Assembly (NCBI RefSeq): GCF_030123245.1
Contig: NZ_CP126101.1
Location: 308,501 to 372,500, forward strand
DNA length: 64,000 nucleotides
Reading direction: 5' to 3'
Source of the DNA: Lysinibacillus pakistanensis
Lineage (GTDB): Bacteria; Bacillota; Bacilli; Bacillales_A; Planococcaceae
Below, piece after piece: positions 1-9,516 of the stretch. Numbering within the stretch: the stretch's first letter is position 1; each line of letters opens with the position of its first letter. The translations under genes and the position numbers were made by a program. The notes below the pieces were generated by a model, which had not been told where the DNA came from, did no database searches, and saw only the letters and a list, made by a program, of their open reading frames with translations.

Positions 1-1
1 T

Positions 2-715
2 AATCATACCTTTAATATGATGATGGAAAAACTTGAACAGCATTACCAAAAGCAACAGCAATTTGTATCCAATGCTTCACATGAGTTAAAGACACCCATT
101 ACTGTTATTGAAAGCTATGCAAAATTATTATTACGCAGAGGCTTTGATAATAAAGAGGTGGCTCAAGAATCATTACAGGCAATTGTCAATGAATCCTCTC
201 GTATGCATGAAATGGTCTTGCAGTTACTTGAATTAGCAAAAAATAAGGAGCACCTTGCTATACAATTCACACAGCTTGAGCTTTCTCCTTTGTTAAGGAA
301 GGTTTCTTCCCAAATGCAGCAGGCCTATCATCGATCCTTCATAGTTGATGCTGAAGTACCTCGTTATATGTATAGTGATGAAAAATTGGTAAAGCAGCTG
401 CTCTTCATCCTACTTGATAACGCACGTAAATATAGTGAGGGCGATGTCTATATACATGCAACAGAATCTGCGGACTGTGTGATAATTACAATACAGGATA
501 AAGGAATAGGAATACCTGCTGAGCATATTCCTCATTTATTTGAACGCTTTTACCGTGTTACTGAGGATCGTAATCGAAAAACTGGCGGCTCGGGATTAGG
601 TCTTGCTATCGCACAAGAACTTGCGTTGCAATTAGGAATTATAATAGAGGTTGAAAGCAAACTTGGTCAGGGTTCAAGCTTTATTTTACGTGTGCCAAAG
701 GAGGGACTGCAATGA
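2..715 (+). CDS. sensor histidine kinase, C-terminal part (5' end outside window)
   Basis: This is the cytoplasmic catalytic half of a membrane sensor histidine kinase that would phosphorylate an OmpR-type regulator. The frame is open to the window edge, and the residues before the first Met look like the end of a HAMP linker, so the gene begins upstream. The H box (SNASHELKTP), N box (LLDNARKY), G1 box (DKGIGIP) and G2 box (GGSGLGLAIA) are all intact. It overlaps the next gene by four bases (ATGA), so the two are probably translationally coupled. The paired response regulator presumably lies just upstream. The PepSY neighbours suggest an envelope-stress role, which is inference. Confidence 0.93.
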   Translation, partial: NHTFNMMMEKLEQHYQKQQQFVSNASHELKTPITVIESYAKLLLRRGFDNKEVAQESLQAIVNESSRMHEMVLQLLELAKNKEHLAIQFTQLELSPLLRKVSSQMQQAYHRSFIVDAEVPRYMYSDEKLVKQLLFILLDNARKYSEGDVYIHATESADCVIITIQDKGIGIPAEHIPHLFERFYRVTEDRNRKTGGSGLGLAIAQELALQLGIIIEVESKLGQGSSFILRVPKEGLQ

Positions 716-1383
716 AAAGATGGCTTATCATTGGTATCGTTTCCCTCATAATGGCAAGTATCATTTTACTGTTTATTCAAAATCGTTTTTTTCAAGCAGA
801 GCCCTTTAATGAAGCAGAAGCCATTCAGCATATCGAAACTATCTATAATGGCCAAGTAAAGGAAACTGAAAAGCGAGGAAATGATTATAGAATGGTATTT
901 GTCCGTGACAGAGCCATTTATACAGTACTACTTGATGCTGCTTCAGGACAGGTCAGAGAATTAAGACTAAAGGAAGCTGAAAGGAAATTGTTATTATCAG
1001 AAAAACAAATTAAGCAGCTTATGGAGAGTACTTATGGGGAAGTCGAAAAAATCAAACTAAATCAAACTATTTATACAGTACAGGTAGAAAATAAAGATAC
1101 TCAAAAGGAGCTAACCATAGACGCTTATACTGGTAAGGTTTTAACAGAAAAAGATATGCAGCCTGTCAACCAACCAGAAGGTGGAGGAATGCTTTCAGAG
1201 CAACAGGCAATTAAGATTGCCTTACAGCAATTAAATGGTGAGGTAGATTCCGTTGATTATGAGGAGGCAGAGGATGGTGGCTACTATTTAGTAGAAATTG
1301 AAACGAAGGATGAGGAAGCCGTTTTTCAAATACATGCAATTTCAGGACAAGTGATGTCTGTTACATGGGATAAAGATCATTAA
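712..1383 (+). CDS. PepSY domain protein, membrane-anchored
   Basis: The 223-residue protein has one N-terminal membrane segment (about residues 5-23) and an extracytoplasmic region with two to three PepSY-like units. Each unit ends with the pattern of a short strand, an acidic or polar turn and a glycine (DAASGQV, DAYTGKV, HAISGQV). PepSY modules are thought to bind or inhibit proteases at the cell surface. The start overlaps the stop of the kinase gene (ATGA), so it probably belongs to the same operon and may modulate sensing. No catalytic residues are evident. Confidence 0.88.
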   Translation: MKRWLIIGIVSLIMASIILLFIQNRFFQAEPFNEAEAIQHIETIYNGQVKETEKRGNDYRMVFVRDRAIYTVLLDAASGQVRELRLKEAERKLLLSEKQIKQLMESTYGEVEKIKLNQTIYTVQVENKDTQKELTIDAYTGKVLTEKDMQPVNQPEGGGMLSEQQAIKIALQQLNGEVDSVDYEEAEDGGYYLVEIETKDEEAVFQIHAISGQVMSVTWDKDH

Positions 1384-1472
1384 ATGTTCTCATGAAATTC
1401 TAATGTTTCTCTTATTGTCCTATCATCTTAACTTGTTATGCTAAGGTCAGTTAAGACAAAGGAGAGAGGATT

Positions 1473-1988
1473 ATGAAGAAAATAATTTTAATTCCAGCAT
1501 TTGTAGGTGTACTTGGTGTCGGAGCGGTGATTGGTTCTACAACATTACTAACAGGTGATGCAGAAGAAAAAAAGGTATTAACAATGCAGGAGATTGAGAA
1601 AAAGGCATTAGCAGTTGTAAACGGTACAGTTGCGGATATTGAGTTCGATCAAAACCGTAATCGTTCTATCTATGAGGTTGAGGTGCAAACAGAGACGGAA
1701 GAATATGATTTAAAATTTGATGCTTTCACAGGGAAACTGTTAAAGCAAAAGAAAGAGCTTCGTGATATGGATGATCACTATGTAACTTCTACTAACAAAA
1801 CAACGAAAATTACCAAAGAGCAGGCTATTGAAAAGGCACTAACAAAAGTAAAGGGAACAGTTACAAAAATAAAACTTGATGATGGCTTGTATGAAATAGA
1901 AATTAAAAACGGACAATATGAATACGAAATTGATGTTGATTCCTCAACTGGGGACATAATTAGCTTTGAGCAGGATATTGAAGATTAA
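1473..1988 (+). CDS. exported PepSY domain protein
   Basis: The 171-residue protein starts with MKK and a hydrophobic stretch of about 18 residues, giving a signal peptide or anchor. Two PepSY units follow (FDAFTGKL and VDSSTGDI are their closing strands). A good ribosome binding site (GGAGAGG) lies 6-7 bases before the ATG. It is 89 bases downstream of the preceding PepSY gene, in the same direction, and is followed by a strong terminator. It is therefore either the last gene of the kinase operon or a target gene with its own promoter. Its specific ligand is unknown. Confidence 0.88.
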   Translation: MKKIILIPAFVGVLGVGAVIGSTTLLTGDAEEKKVLTMQEIEKKALAVVNGTVADIEFDQNRNRSIYEVEVQTETEEYDLKFDAFTGKLLKQKKELRDMDDHYVTSTNKTTKITKEQAIEKALTKVKGTVTKIKLDDGLYEIEIKNGQYEYEIDVDSSTGDIISFEQDIED

Positions 1989-1996
1989 TGTGCTTT

Positions 1997-2039
1997 AGCT
2001 ATCTTAAAAGTGGGAATATACTTTTAAGATAGCTTTTTT
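1997..2039 (+). terminator. Rho-independent terminator of the PepSY operon
   Basis: A perfect 14-bp stem (arms 1997-2010 and 2021-2034) with a 10-base loop is followed by a run of T. It lies nine bases after the stop of the second PepSY gene. Confidence 0.92.
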
Positions 2040-2136
2040 CGTATAATTCCATAATCAATTTTTGTTATTTACATGGCTAAAGAAGCTTATGTTTTTCACA
2101 CGTTTTAATGAAAAATTTTCTTCTTTACTTTTTTAA

Positions 2137-2166
2137 TCGACAGGCGTAATATGACATCATTATAAA
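2137..2166 (+). promoter_or_regulatory. putative sigma-A promoter for kimA
   Basis: A TCGACA -35 box and a TATAAA -10 box are separated by 18 bases, just before the c-di-AMP riboswitch. Assignment is by consensus match and position only. Confidence 0.6.
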
Positions 2167-2179
2167 AGTTTCAAATTTC

Positions 2180-2335
2180 TAAATCGCTGAAGCAACTAAA
2201 CGCGGGGGACCCGATTTTTACGGATGACTTAGGTAATCCTTGGGGTGAATCTCTTCAATTATGGAGGGTAGGGCTACTCAGGCCCGAATCCGACAGCTAA
2301 CCTCGTAAGCGTTAAGAGCAGAAAAGTGGAGCTTG
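2180..2335 (+). promoter_or_regulatory. ydaO-type cyclic di-AMP riboswitch
   Basis: The leader carries the hallmark conserved blocks of the ydaO/yuaA class: AATCGCTGAAGC near the 5' end, GGGGGACCC, GGGGTGAAT, CGAATCCGACAGCTAACC and CTCGTAAGCG. This class binds c-di-AMP and turns off downstream genes, usually K+ uptake and cell-wall genes. An intrinsic terminator follows at once, and the next real gene is kimA, the classic target. High c-di-AMP (high internal K+) should therefore stop kimA transcription. Confidence 0.95.
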
Positions 2336-2349
2336 GCAGACGAATGAAC

Positions 2350-2390
2350 GTCTACAAGTCTTATTTCGTGATGACTTGTGGACTTTTTTT
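2350..2390 (+). terminator. riboswitch-controlled terminator upstream of kimA
   Basis: An 11-bp stem (2350-2360 with 2373-2383, one G-T wobble) is followed by seven T. It lies 15 bases after the aptamer and more than 300 bases before the coding start, so it is the expression platform and not the end of a gene. Confidence 0.92.
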
Positions 2391-2398
2391 ATCCCATG

Positions 2399-2626
2399 TA
2401 TCTTCATTCAGTAGAAGACTCCCCTCTACAGGTGGAGAGATGAATGCAGTTTTGGTTCCTTTTCAGTGGATGTCCCAACACCTACTGAATGAAGATAATG
2501 CCTCCGGCGGATGTCACGGATTTTAAAAGGAACGAATTGTGCGGGCACAATTCAAAATCCGGACGCAATGTTTATCTGTAGCGAAAGCAAAGCGGCAGCT
2601 ACAATTACGCCAAGGCGAAATTGATC
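2399..2626 (+). repeat. dispersed repeat family A, copy 1
   Basis: The element starts nine bases after the riboswitch terminator. A perfect 16-bp inverted repeat (2399-2414 and 2482-2497, TATCTTCATTCAGTAG) encloses about 70 bases. A second module follows that can fold as a hairpin (GAATTGTGC/GCACAATTC) inside flanking GGATTTT/AAAATCC arms. It ends in the submodule GCGAAAGCAAAGCGGCAG...CAATTACGCCAAGGCG. Most of it recurs at 4944-5206 and part at 57832-57903. No convincing protein is encoded. Confidence 0.85.
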
Positions 2627-2729
2627 GTTCTAGGGATAAAAAGAAAGCCCCAGTGTATAACCGATTATGCGAAGGCGTAATCGATTTAGAAATGCGAAAC
2701 ACACTCTATGAAACTAGAAGGTGTTTATT

Positions 2730-4553
2730 ATGAAATCTTCCTTAAAACGTTATGTTATTGGTAAACCATTAAGATCCGACGCGTTAGGGGAACAAAAGCT
2801 AAGTAAAACAAAGGCACTTGCCATTTTATCATCTGATGCTTTGTCATCGGTGGCATATGGGCCTGAGCAAATATTAATTGTACTTATGACTATAAGTACA
2901 GTTGCCTTTTGGTATTCACTACCGATTGCTGCTGGAGTAATTGTGCTACTAACAGCACTCATTTTTTCGTATCGTCAGGTGATTTTTGCTTATCCGCATG
3001 GTGGAGGGGCATATGTTGTGTCTCGGGAAAATTTAGGCGTCAATGCTGGTCTTGTTGCAGGAGGGTCATTACTTGTTGATTACATTTTAACAGTTGCTGT
3101 TAGTGTATCAGCGGGGACCGATGCGATTACTTCAGCATTCCCAAGTCTGCATTCGTATAATGTTATAATTGCTGTGTTTTTTGTTATTTGTCTAACGATT
3201 TTAAACTTACGCGGTGTAACGGAATCAGCATCTGTTCTAGCATATCCGGTTTATTTGTTTGTAGTAGTGATGCTGGTGCTGATTGGAGTAGGGATTTACA
3301 ACGTCATTACTGGTCAGGTTCCTGCAGAACTGCATCCAAAGGTTGGGACACCAGTAGCTGGAATTAGTTTATTTATATTATTAAAGGCATTTGCATCAGG
3401 AAGCTCTGCTTTGACTGGTGTTGAGGCTATTTCAAATGCCATACCTAATTTTAGAGATCCGGCACCAAGAAATGCCTCAAAAACTTTATTAGCAATGGGG
3501 GCAATTTTAGCTGTACTATTTATAGGTATTGTCAGCCTAGCTTATTTTTATGGAGTTGCCCCAAATGCAAAAGCAACAGTAGTTTCACAAATTGCAGAGG
3601 CAAGCGTTGGTAGAAATATTTTTTACTATATTGTTCAGGGAACGACGGCAATGATACTAGTACTTGCTGCGAATACAGGATATTCGGCCTTTCCTTTACT
3701 TGCTGTTAATTTATCAAAGGATGGTTTTATTCCTCGAATCTTTCAAATTCGTGGAGATCGCCTCGGCTATTCGAATGGTATTATGATGCTGGGCCTAGCA
3801 GCCATTGTATTAATCATTTTATTTGATGGGATGACAGAACATTTAATTCCGCTCTATGCGGTTGGGGTGTTTATTCCGTTTACTTTAGCACAGTCAGGGA
3901 TGATGCGAAAATGGTGGCGTGAAAAACCTAAAGGCTGGATACCTAAATTTACAATTAACACAATCGGAGCAATTATCTCATTTGTTGTTGCTATGATGTT
4001 TTTTGTGACGAAATTACCTCAGGTATGGCCGGTGTTTATCTTTTTACCAATCATAATTCTAATGTTCCATCGCATCAAGCATCATTATCAGGCAGTAGGT
4101 GAACAGCTTAGATTAGTGGATCAGGAGCTTCCAATTATTGAGGGAAATGTTTTCATTGTACCTGTGGCTGGGGTTACAAAGGTAGTGGAAAACACTTTAC
4201 ATTATGCACAGTCATTAAACGTAGATAAAATTATTGCCTTTTATGTAGCTTTTGATCAGGCTGATGCGAAGGCTTTTGAGGAGAAATGGAAAGCCTGGCA
4301 GCCAACTATACGGCTTGTAACATACTACTCTCCATATAGAAGTATTACACAGCCGTTAATGAAGTTTATAGATAAGGTAGAACATCAATGTCTGAAAACA
4401 GGGCATCAAGTAACTGTTGTGATTCCACAGTTTTTACCGAAAAAAGGATGGCATCATATATTGCACAATCAATCGAGTCTATTAATTCGTGCTTCTCTGT
4501 TATTTCACAAAAATGTCGTCATTATGACAGTACCTTTTCATTTATCAAAATAA
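2730..4553 (+). CDS. kimA: KimA high-affinity potassium importer (APC family)
   Basis: The protein (607 residues from the chosen start) is an APC-superfamily proton/K+ symporter with about 12 membrane segments and a C-terminal cytoplasmic domain of roughly 170 residues. The N-terminal stretch (IGKPLRSDALGEQKLSKTKA, then LSSDALSSVAYGPEQ) is typical of KimA/YdaO. The ATG at 2730 is preferred over the in-frame GTG at 2721, because the AGAAGG ribosome binding site ends at 2720, directly against the GTG but nine bases from the ATG. It sits behind a c-di-AMP riboswitch, as in Bacillus subtilis, so expression is expected at low K+. Confidence 0.96.
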   Translation: MKSSLKRYVIGKPLRSDALGEQKLSKTKALAILSSDALSSVAYGPEQILIVLMTISTVAFWYSLPIAAGVIVLLTALIFSYRQVIFAYPHGGGAYVVSRENLGVNAGLVAGGSLLVDYILTVAVSVSAGTDAITSAFPSLHSYNVIIAVFFVICLTILNLRGVTESASVLAYPVYLFVVVMLVLIGVGIYNVITGQVPAELHPKVGTPVAGISLFILLKAFASGSSALTGVEAISNAIPNFRDPAPRNASKTLLAMGAILAVLFIGIVSLAYFYGVAPNAKATVVSQIAEASVGRNIFYYIVQGTTAMILVLAANTGYSAFPLLAVNLSKDGFIPRIFQIRGDRLGYSNGIMMLGLAAIVLIILFDGMTEHLIPLYAVGVFIPFTLAQSGMMRKWWREKPKGWIPKFTINTIGAIISFVVAMMFFVTKLPQVWPVFIFLPIIILMFHRIKHHYQAVGEQLRLVDQELPIIEGNVFIVPVAGVTKVVENTLHYAQSLNVDKIIAFYVAFDQADAKAFEEKWKAWQPTIRLVTYYSPYRSITQPLMKFIDKVEHQCLKTGHQVTVVIPQFLPKKGWHHILHNQSSLLIRASLLFHKNVVIMTVPFHLSK

Positions 4554-4754
4554 TGACTAGCAAGGTTGAAAATTGTCTGATATAATCAGTACGTTGATTG
4601 TAAAACACGAACGTTTACAATTAAAAATTAATAGAATACCAGTAAATTCCGAAAAATCAAACTTTATTCAAGGTGCCATATAAGCGCATACCGAATGAAG
4701 TGTGGATTGAAAAACGGAATAGCCATAAGGAAGTTTTTACAGTTTCATACCGTT

Positions 4755-4828
4755 TCACTCATATAATAGCGAGAATAGGGCTCGCGAGTTTCTACCGATT
4801 TACCGTAAATAAATCGACTATGGGTAGC
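4755..4828 (+). promoter_or_regulatory. purine (guanine-class) riboswitch
   Basis: The aptamer has the conserved core ACTCATATAAT, GAGAATAGGGCTC (P2), GTTTCTACC, CCGTAAA and GACTATGGG. P1 pairs ACTCAT (4757-4762) with ATGGGT (4820-4825). The specificity position in the GACTATG block is C, as in guanine/hypoxanthine sensors, where adenine sensors have U. Genes downstream are xpt and pbuX, the standard guanine-riboswitch operon. Confidence 0.95.
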
Positions 4829-4885
4829 AATGCTTTAGGAAACCTCATACAAGGTAATGATGTTTTCTATTCGTTTCGACGTTTT

Positions 4886-4944
4886 ACGCTGAATGCTTTG
4901 CTCCACTCGTAGATGAATGGAATCAAGGTATTCAGCGTTTTTTT
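4886..4944 (+). terminator. riboswitch-controlled terminator upstream of xpt
   Basis: A stem of up to 15 bp (4886-4900 with 4924-4938, three wobbles; core ACGCTGAAT/ATTCAGCGT) is followed by seven T. It lies downstream of the guanine aptamer and about 350 bases before xpt, so it is the OFF-state terminator of the riboswitch. Confidence 0.93.
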
Positions 4945-5206
4945 ATCTTCATTCAGCAAATGTTTTTTGTATCGAAAGCATAGCGGCAGATGTTTTTTGC
5001 TCGTAAGTGTAGCGGCAGCGGCAGATATAGAAGACTCCCACCTCACAGGTGAAAAGATTAATGCGGTTTTGGTTCCTTTCAGTGGTTGTCCAAACACATA
5101 CTGAATGAAGATAAAGCCTCCGGCGGATGTCACGGATTTTCAAAGGAATGAATTGTGTAGGCACAATTCAAAATCCGGACGCAATTACGCCAAGGCGAAA
5201 TTGATC
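4944..5206 (+). repeat. dispersed repeat family A, copy 2
   Basis: It begins inside the T-run of the guanine riboswitch terminator. A perfect 13-bp inverted repeat (4944-4956 and 5101-5113, TATCTTCATTCAG) bounds the first module. The second module matches copy 1 (CCTCCGGCGGATGTCACGGATTTT through CAAAATCCGGACGCAA), and the last part is ATTACGCCAAGGCGAAATTGATC. Compared with copy 1, it carries extra AGCGGCAG-type submodules in the first loop and lacks the one in the tail. The GAATTGTGY/GCACAATTC hairpin is kept despite a base change. Confidence 0.85.
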
Positions 5207-5262
5207 ACTTGGAATGAGCGTTTTTAGATTTTCCTATAATGGGTGTTATCAGCTCATAATAA

Positions 5263-5879
<617 letters not shown>

Positions 5880-5880
<1 letters not shown>

Positions 5881-7178
5881 TGAGTACCTTCAAGTCGACA
5901 ACGCTAGCGATTCAACATTTACTTGCGATGTATGCTGGAGCCATCTTAGTACCACTCATTATCGGTGGGGCTATTGGCTTTAATTCAGCACAAATGACAT
6001 ATTTAGTGGCGATTGACATTATGATGTGTGGGATCGCAACGCTATTACAAGTGTATTCAGGTAAGTTTATCGGTATTGGCTTACCAGTAGTGCTAGGCTG
6101 TACGTTTACTGCGGTTAGTCCAATTATTGCGATTGGGACAAATCCTGAGCAGGGGATTACAGATATTTACGGTTCTATTATTGCTTCAGGAGTCATTGTT
6201 GTTATTATTGCTGGCTTTTTCGGAAAGCTAGTAAAGTTCTTCCCACCGGTTGTGACAGGTTCTGTAGTATCAATTATTGGTATTTCTTTATTACCAGTAG
6301 CATTGAACAATATGGCTGGGGGACAAGGGGCAGAGGATTTTGCATCAGGCGCTAATGTCGCTTTAGCATTCATTACATTAGTTATTATTCTAGTGGTTTA
6401 TCGTTTTTCTACAGGCTTTGTGCGTGCGATTTCTATTTTAATCGGTCTAGTTGCTGGGACAATCCTAGGAGCGATTATGGGAATGGTCGACTTTAGTCCA
6501 GTTTCAGACGCAGATGTGTTACACATGGTTCAACCTTTCTACTTCGGTATGCCAACATTTAATGCATCTGCAATTGTCACTATGACACTTGTTGCGATGG
6601 TTTCTCTAGTAGAATCATCAGGTGTTTATTTTGCACTAAGCGATATTTGTAATAAAAAATTAGATTCAAAGGATTTAGCACGCGGCTATCGCTCAGAAGG
6701 TCTTGCCTCTGTGATCGGAGGTATTTTCAATGCCTTCCCTTATACGACTTTTTCACAAAACGTGGGACTAACGCGTATGTCTGGTGTAAAAGACCGTAAA
6801 GTCATTTATATCACAGGTGGCCTCCTTGTAGCACTTGGCTTCCTACCAAAAATCGCAGCATTAACAACGATTATTCCAACACCAGTACTTGGTGCGGCAA
6901 TGCTTGCAATGTTCGGTATGGTGATTACGCAAGGTATGGGTATGCTTGTACCAGTTATGAACGAGTCAGCAGAAAATGCGATGATTGCTGCGATTGCAGT
7001 AAGCCTTGGTGTCGGTGTATCAGTTGTTCCAGGAATTTTTGATGCACTACCAGCAAAAGTCTCAATCTTAACTTCAAATGGTATCGTTTGTGGTTCCGTA
7101 ACAGCGATTATCCTTAATATTTTATTCAACATGATTGGGCCAAAGCATAAGAAAGACCCAATGCATGGAGAGATATGA
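5880..7178 (+). CDS. pbuX: xanthine permease (NCS2 family)
   Basis: The 432-residue membrane protein of the nucleobase:cation symporter 2 family takes up xanthine for Xpt. It shows the family features QHLLAMYAGAILVP at the N-terminus, the conserved VESSGVYFALSD (about residues 241-252) and FPYTTFSQNVGLT (about 287-299), with roughly 12-14 membrane segments. It overlaps xpt by one base, which fits the standard xpt-pbuX operon. A strong terminator follows 12 bases after the stop. Confidence 0.95.
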
Positions 7179-7190
7179 CCTTAATATAAA

Positions 7191-7235
7191 ATACCGCCTG
7201 CTTCTAGATATTACTAATAAGCAGGCGGTATTTTT
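7191..7235 (+). terminator. terminator of the xpt-pbuX operon
   Basis: A perfect 13-bp GC-rich stem (7191-7203 with 7219-7231) and a 15-base loop are followed by a T run. Confidence 0.94.
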
Positions 7236-7239
7236 ATAT

Positions 7240-7649
7240 TATTTATTCAGAAACATTACTAGCATCACTTAAAGACAATGCTTTAGTTTCTTGAGCCCAA
7301 GCAATCGACGCTAGAGTACCAAGAGCATTGTATTTTGTAGCCATACTCATTGGAAACAGGAACGTACTAGCAAAAGCCTCATCTGAGGGAACGAATATCT
7401 GTTGGGAAATTTTCCGCTGGGAATATACCTAACAGCAGATAAAATTAATGTAACAACGATCATAAGAACCATTAGATGACTTGGTAATACGGAAAAGGGA
7501 ATCCAATGAACTTTTAGTCCATGTAGATGTTTGAAATAAAATGAATGGGGAATTGCTAAGTAAACGATATGCTAGTTTTTTATAGAATGTAACTACTTAT
7601 TTAAACATATATAGAGTATATCCATTACTTTTTGAAAGGTCTCTGACAA
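7240..7649. other. gene-free stretch with a possible decayed ORF on the minus strand
   Basis: No intact gene is visible in these 410 bases. On the minus strand a short open frame of about 50 codons ends at 7243. It reads LFPMSMATKYNALGTLASIA and onward, and resembles the tail of a larger protein. Its upstream part has no start or recognisable domain, so it may be the remnant of a deleted gene. The family is not recognised. Confidence 0.35.
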
Positions 7650-8171
7650 ATGCAAAGTATAGTTCTGATTTTAATACTTCAATTGGTTTATGTGCCTTTT
7701 CTAACATTACGAACAATATTTTTGGTAAAAAATATTACTTTTCTTGCTGCTTTATTCGGTATGATGGAGATGTTAGTGTATGTATTTGGCCTTTCACTAG
7801 TTTTTAGTGGAAAACAAAGTATGTTAGCCATGGTCGTTTATGCCATTGGTTTCGGTCTAGGTATTTTTTTAGGTGCAAAAATCGAACGAAAACTAGCGAT
7901 TGGCTACGTTTATACGACTATCAATACTCAGAATAAAAACGATGAGCTCATAAATTACCTGCGGAATGAAGGCTTTGCTGTAACCATCTATGTTGGTGAA
8001 GGACGAGATAGTAATCGCTATAAATATGAAATATTAACAAAGAGAAATCGCGAGGTGGAGCTTTTTCAAATCGTGGAGCAATTTGAACCAAATGCGTTTA
8101 TTATTTCATATGAGCCTAAGTCATTTAAAGGTGGATTTTTGCTAAATCGAATGAAGGTAAAGCAAAAATGA
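7650..8171 (+). CDS. UPF0316/DUF2179 family membrane protein
   Basis: The 173-residue protein has about three N-terminal membrane segments (residues 1-75). A conserved hinge, GAKIERKLAIGYV, is followed by a C-terminal soluble DUF2179-type domain with alternating strands and helices. This matches Bacillus YebE-like proteins in size and order. The function is not established for the family; DUF2179 domains are proposed ligand-binding modules. An A-rich gap and a short ribosome binding site (GAAAGG) precede the ATG. It stands alone and shares a terminator with the convergent DUF2252 gene. Confidence 0.82.
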   Translation: MQSIVLILILQLVYVPFLTLRTIFLVKNITFLAALFGMMEMLVYVFGLSLVFSGKQSMLAMVVYAIGFGLGIFLGAKIERKLAIGYVYTTINTQNKNDELINYLRNEGFAVTIYVGEGRDSNRYKYEILTKRNREVELFQIVEQFEPNAFIISYEPKSFKGGFLLNRMKVKQK

Positions 8172-8184
8172 TGGAATTTACAAC

Positions 8185-8222
8185 AAAATAGACCTCTGCT
8201 TTTCAGGCAGAGGACTATTTTT
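8185..8222. terminator. bidirectional terminator
   Basis: The near-symmetric hairpin AAAATAG-A-CCTCTGC / GCAGAGG-A-CTATTTT, with A- and T-rich flanks, lies between two convergent genes and can serve both. Confidence 0.85.
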
Positions 8223-9516
8223 AACTTTTATGATACTTCCTGTTAACCCATTCTTTAAATAATTCAAAATCAGTATAAACGACTTCCTTGTAACGCATTG
8301 CTTGTAAAATACTACTTTCCACAAATACACGGCGCTCTTGTCCAATGGCATTTAAAATTTCCTCTTCACTATGGTAGGTGAAAACCTGTGAGTAATCAAC
8401 ATCGGCACGAGCATGAATTTTAGCGGCAATTTGGCCCATAGTTGCAGCAGTTGTAAAATAATCCTCTAAATCCCGATAGTTTTTCGGCTTTACCTTTTTC
8501 TTATAAGGAGAGCGCTCTCGAATGTAGTATTCTTGACCATCCATTGTAACATAATCAAGATGTGGGTCCTCTAGATGATGCATTGCTTTTTGAGTGCTGA
8601 CTACACGGGCCCCTTGATGCTTATAATTCTCCCAAAAAATCTCATTATATGGCAAAAAGTAAGCTGGAATGGCTATGCGAATCTCCTTCATTTCAAGCAC
8701 TAAATCATCTACTCCTAACGCATCTGTTTGACCCTCAACTAAAATATAATAACGTTTCAGGCCTATAGATGCTGTTCCCGAGCCGTATTTGATGGCAATA
8801 TCTTTAATTTTATAGCTCGGTAATACAGTGGTAATAGCAGCATATTCCTCAGCAGAGACGGGCTGTACTTCATCATTCCATTGGAAAACACGCTGACCAG
8901 CATCGTTAATATATGTTATATCCTGTAAAAAATGTGAACGTTGCCGTTTTTCCAGCTTTTTCAGCACTCGTTTAATCGGCCCCTTTGTATTATGTTTAGT
9001 GAATGTTAGTGTCAGTGGATCGTCCTGCTTACGTTGGAATCGTTTTAATTGATGAATATAACTATGTAAAAAATGATGAATAGCTGTTTCCTGGGCAGCC
9101 TGATGTAAGCCCTGCTCCTCAAGATATAGTGCAATACTAACACTCATGCGAATAATATCATAGAGGTAAGAGCCAACATAGCCTTCATCGAAATCATTAA
9201 CATCAAACACAATGTCGCCTGTTTCATTTTGAAAGGCGCCAAAGTTGTCCATATGCATATCACCCTGTATCCATGCAGGTTTAACATCAGAGGTATGGAA
9301 GATAGAGGGGGATTTTGTCACATCAAAATAAAATAAGTAGGCACTTCCGCGGAAGAAGCGGAAGGGACTTTCTAGCATCGTATCATACTTTTCTTTTCGT
9401 TGCTTTTCGCTTAATTTCATTCTCTGTACATCAAACTCTTCAAAAATAGTAGTTAGCAAAGATTTTCTTAAATGTAAGCGTGTATTCTTTACACGCTCTA
9501 ATAGTGCATGTTCCAT
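8221..9516 (-). CDS. DUF2252 family protein (kinase-like fold)
   Basis: The protein has about 431 residues. WIQGDMHMDNFGAF (about residue 90) followed by VFDVNDFDEGYVGSYLYDIIRM resembles the catalytic GDxHxxN loop and the metal-binding D-F-D segment of aminoglycoside-phosphotransferase-type kinases, as in other DUF2252 proteins. The substrate is unknown. The ATG at 9516 is preferred to the in-frame ATG at 9534, because AAAAGGGG stands seven bases before it. It is monocistronic, with its own divergent upstream region of about 230 bases. Confidence 0.85.
   Translation of the reverse strand: MEHALLERVKNTRLHLRKSLLTTIFEEFDVQRMKLSEKQRKEKYDTMLESPFRFFRGSAYLFYFDVTKSPSIFHTSDVKPAWIQGDMHMDNFGAFQNETGDIVFDVNDFDEGYVGSYLYDIIRMSVSIALYLEEQGLHQAAQETAIHHFLHSYIHQLKRFQRKQDDPLTLTFTKHNTKGPIKRVLKKLEKRQRSHFLQDITYINDAGQRVFQWNDEVQPVSAEEYAAITTVLPSYKIKDIAIKYGSGTASIGLKRYYILVEGQTDALGVDDLVLEMKEIRIAIPAYFLPYNEIFWENYKHQGARVVSTQKAMHHLEDPHLDYVTMDGQEYYIRERSPYKKKVKPKNYRDLEDYFTTAATMGQIAAKIHARADVDYSQVFTYHSEEEILNAIGQERRVFVESSILQAMRYKEVVYTDFELFKEWVNRKYHKS

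Noticed and set aside
2326..2733. Two ORFs of 66 and 64 codons after the kimA riboswitch
   Set aside because: They lie within the terminator and repeat-A element, have no ribosome binding sites and are explained by the repeat sequence.
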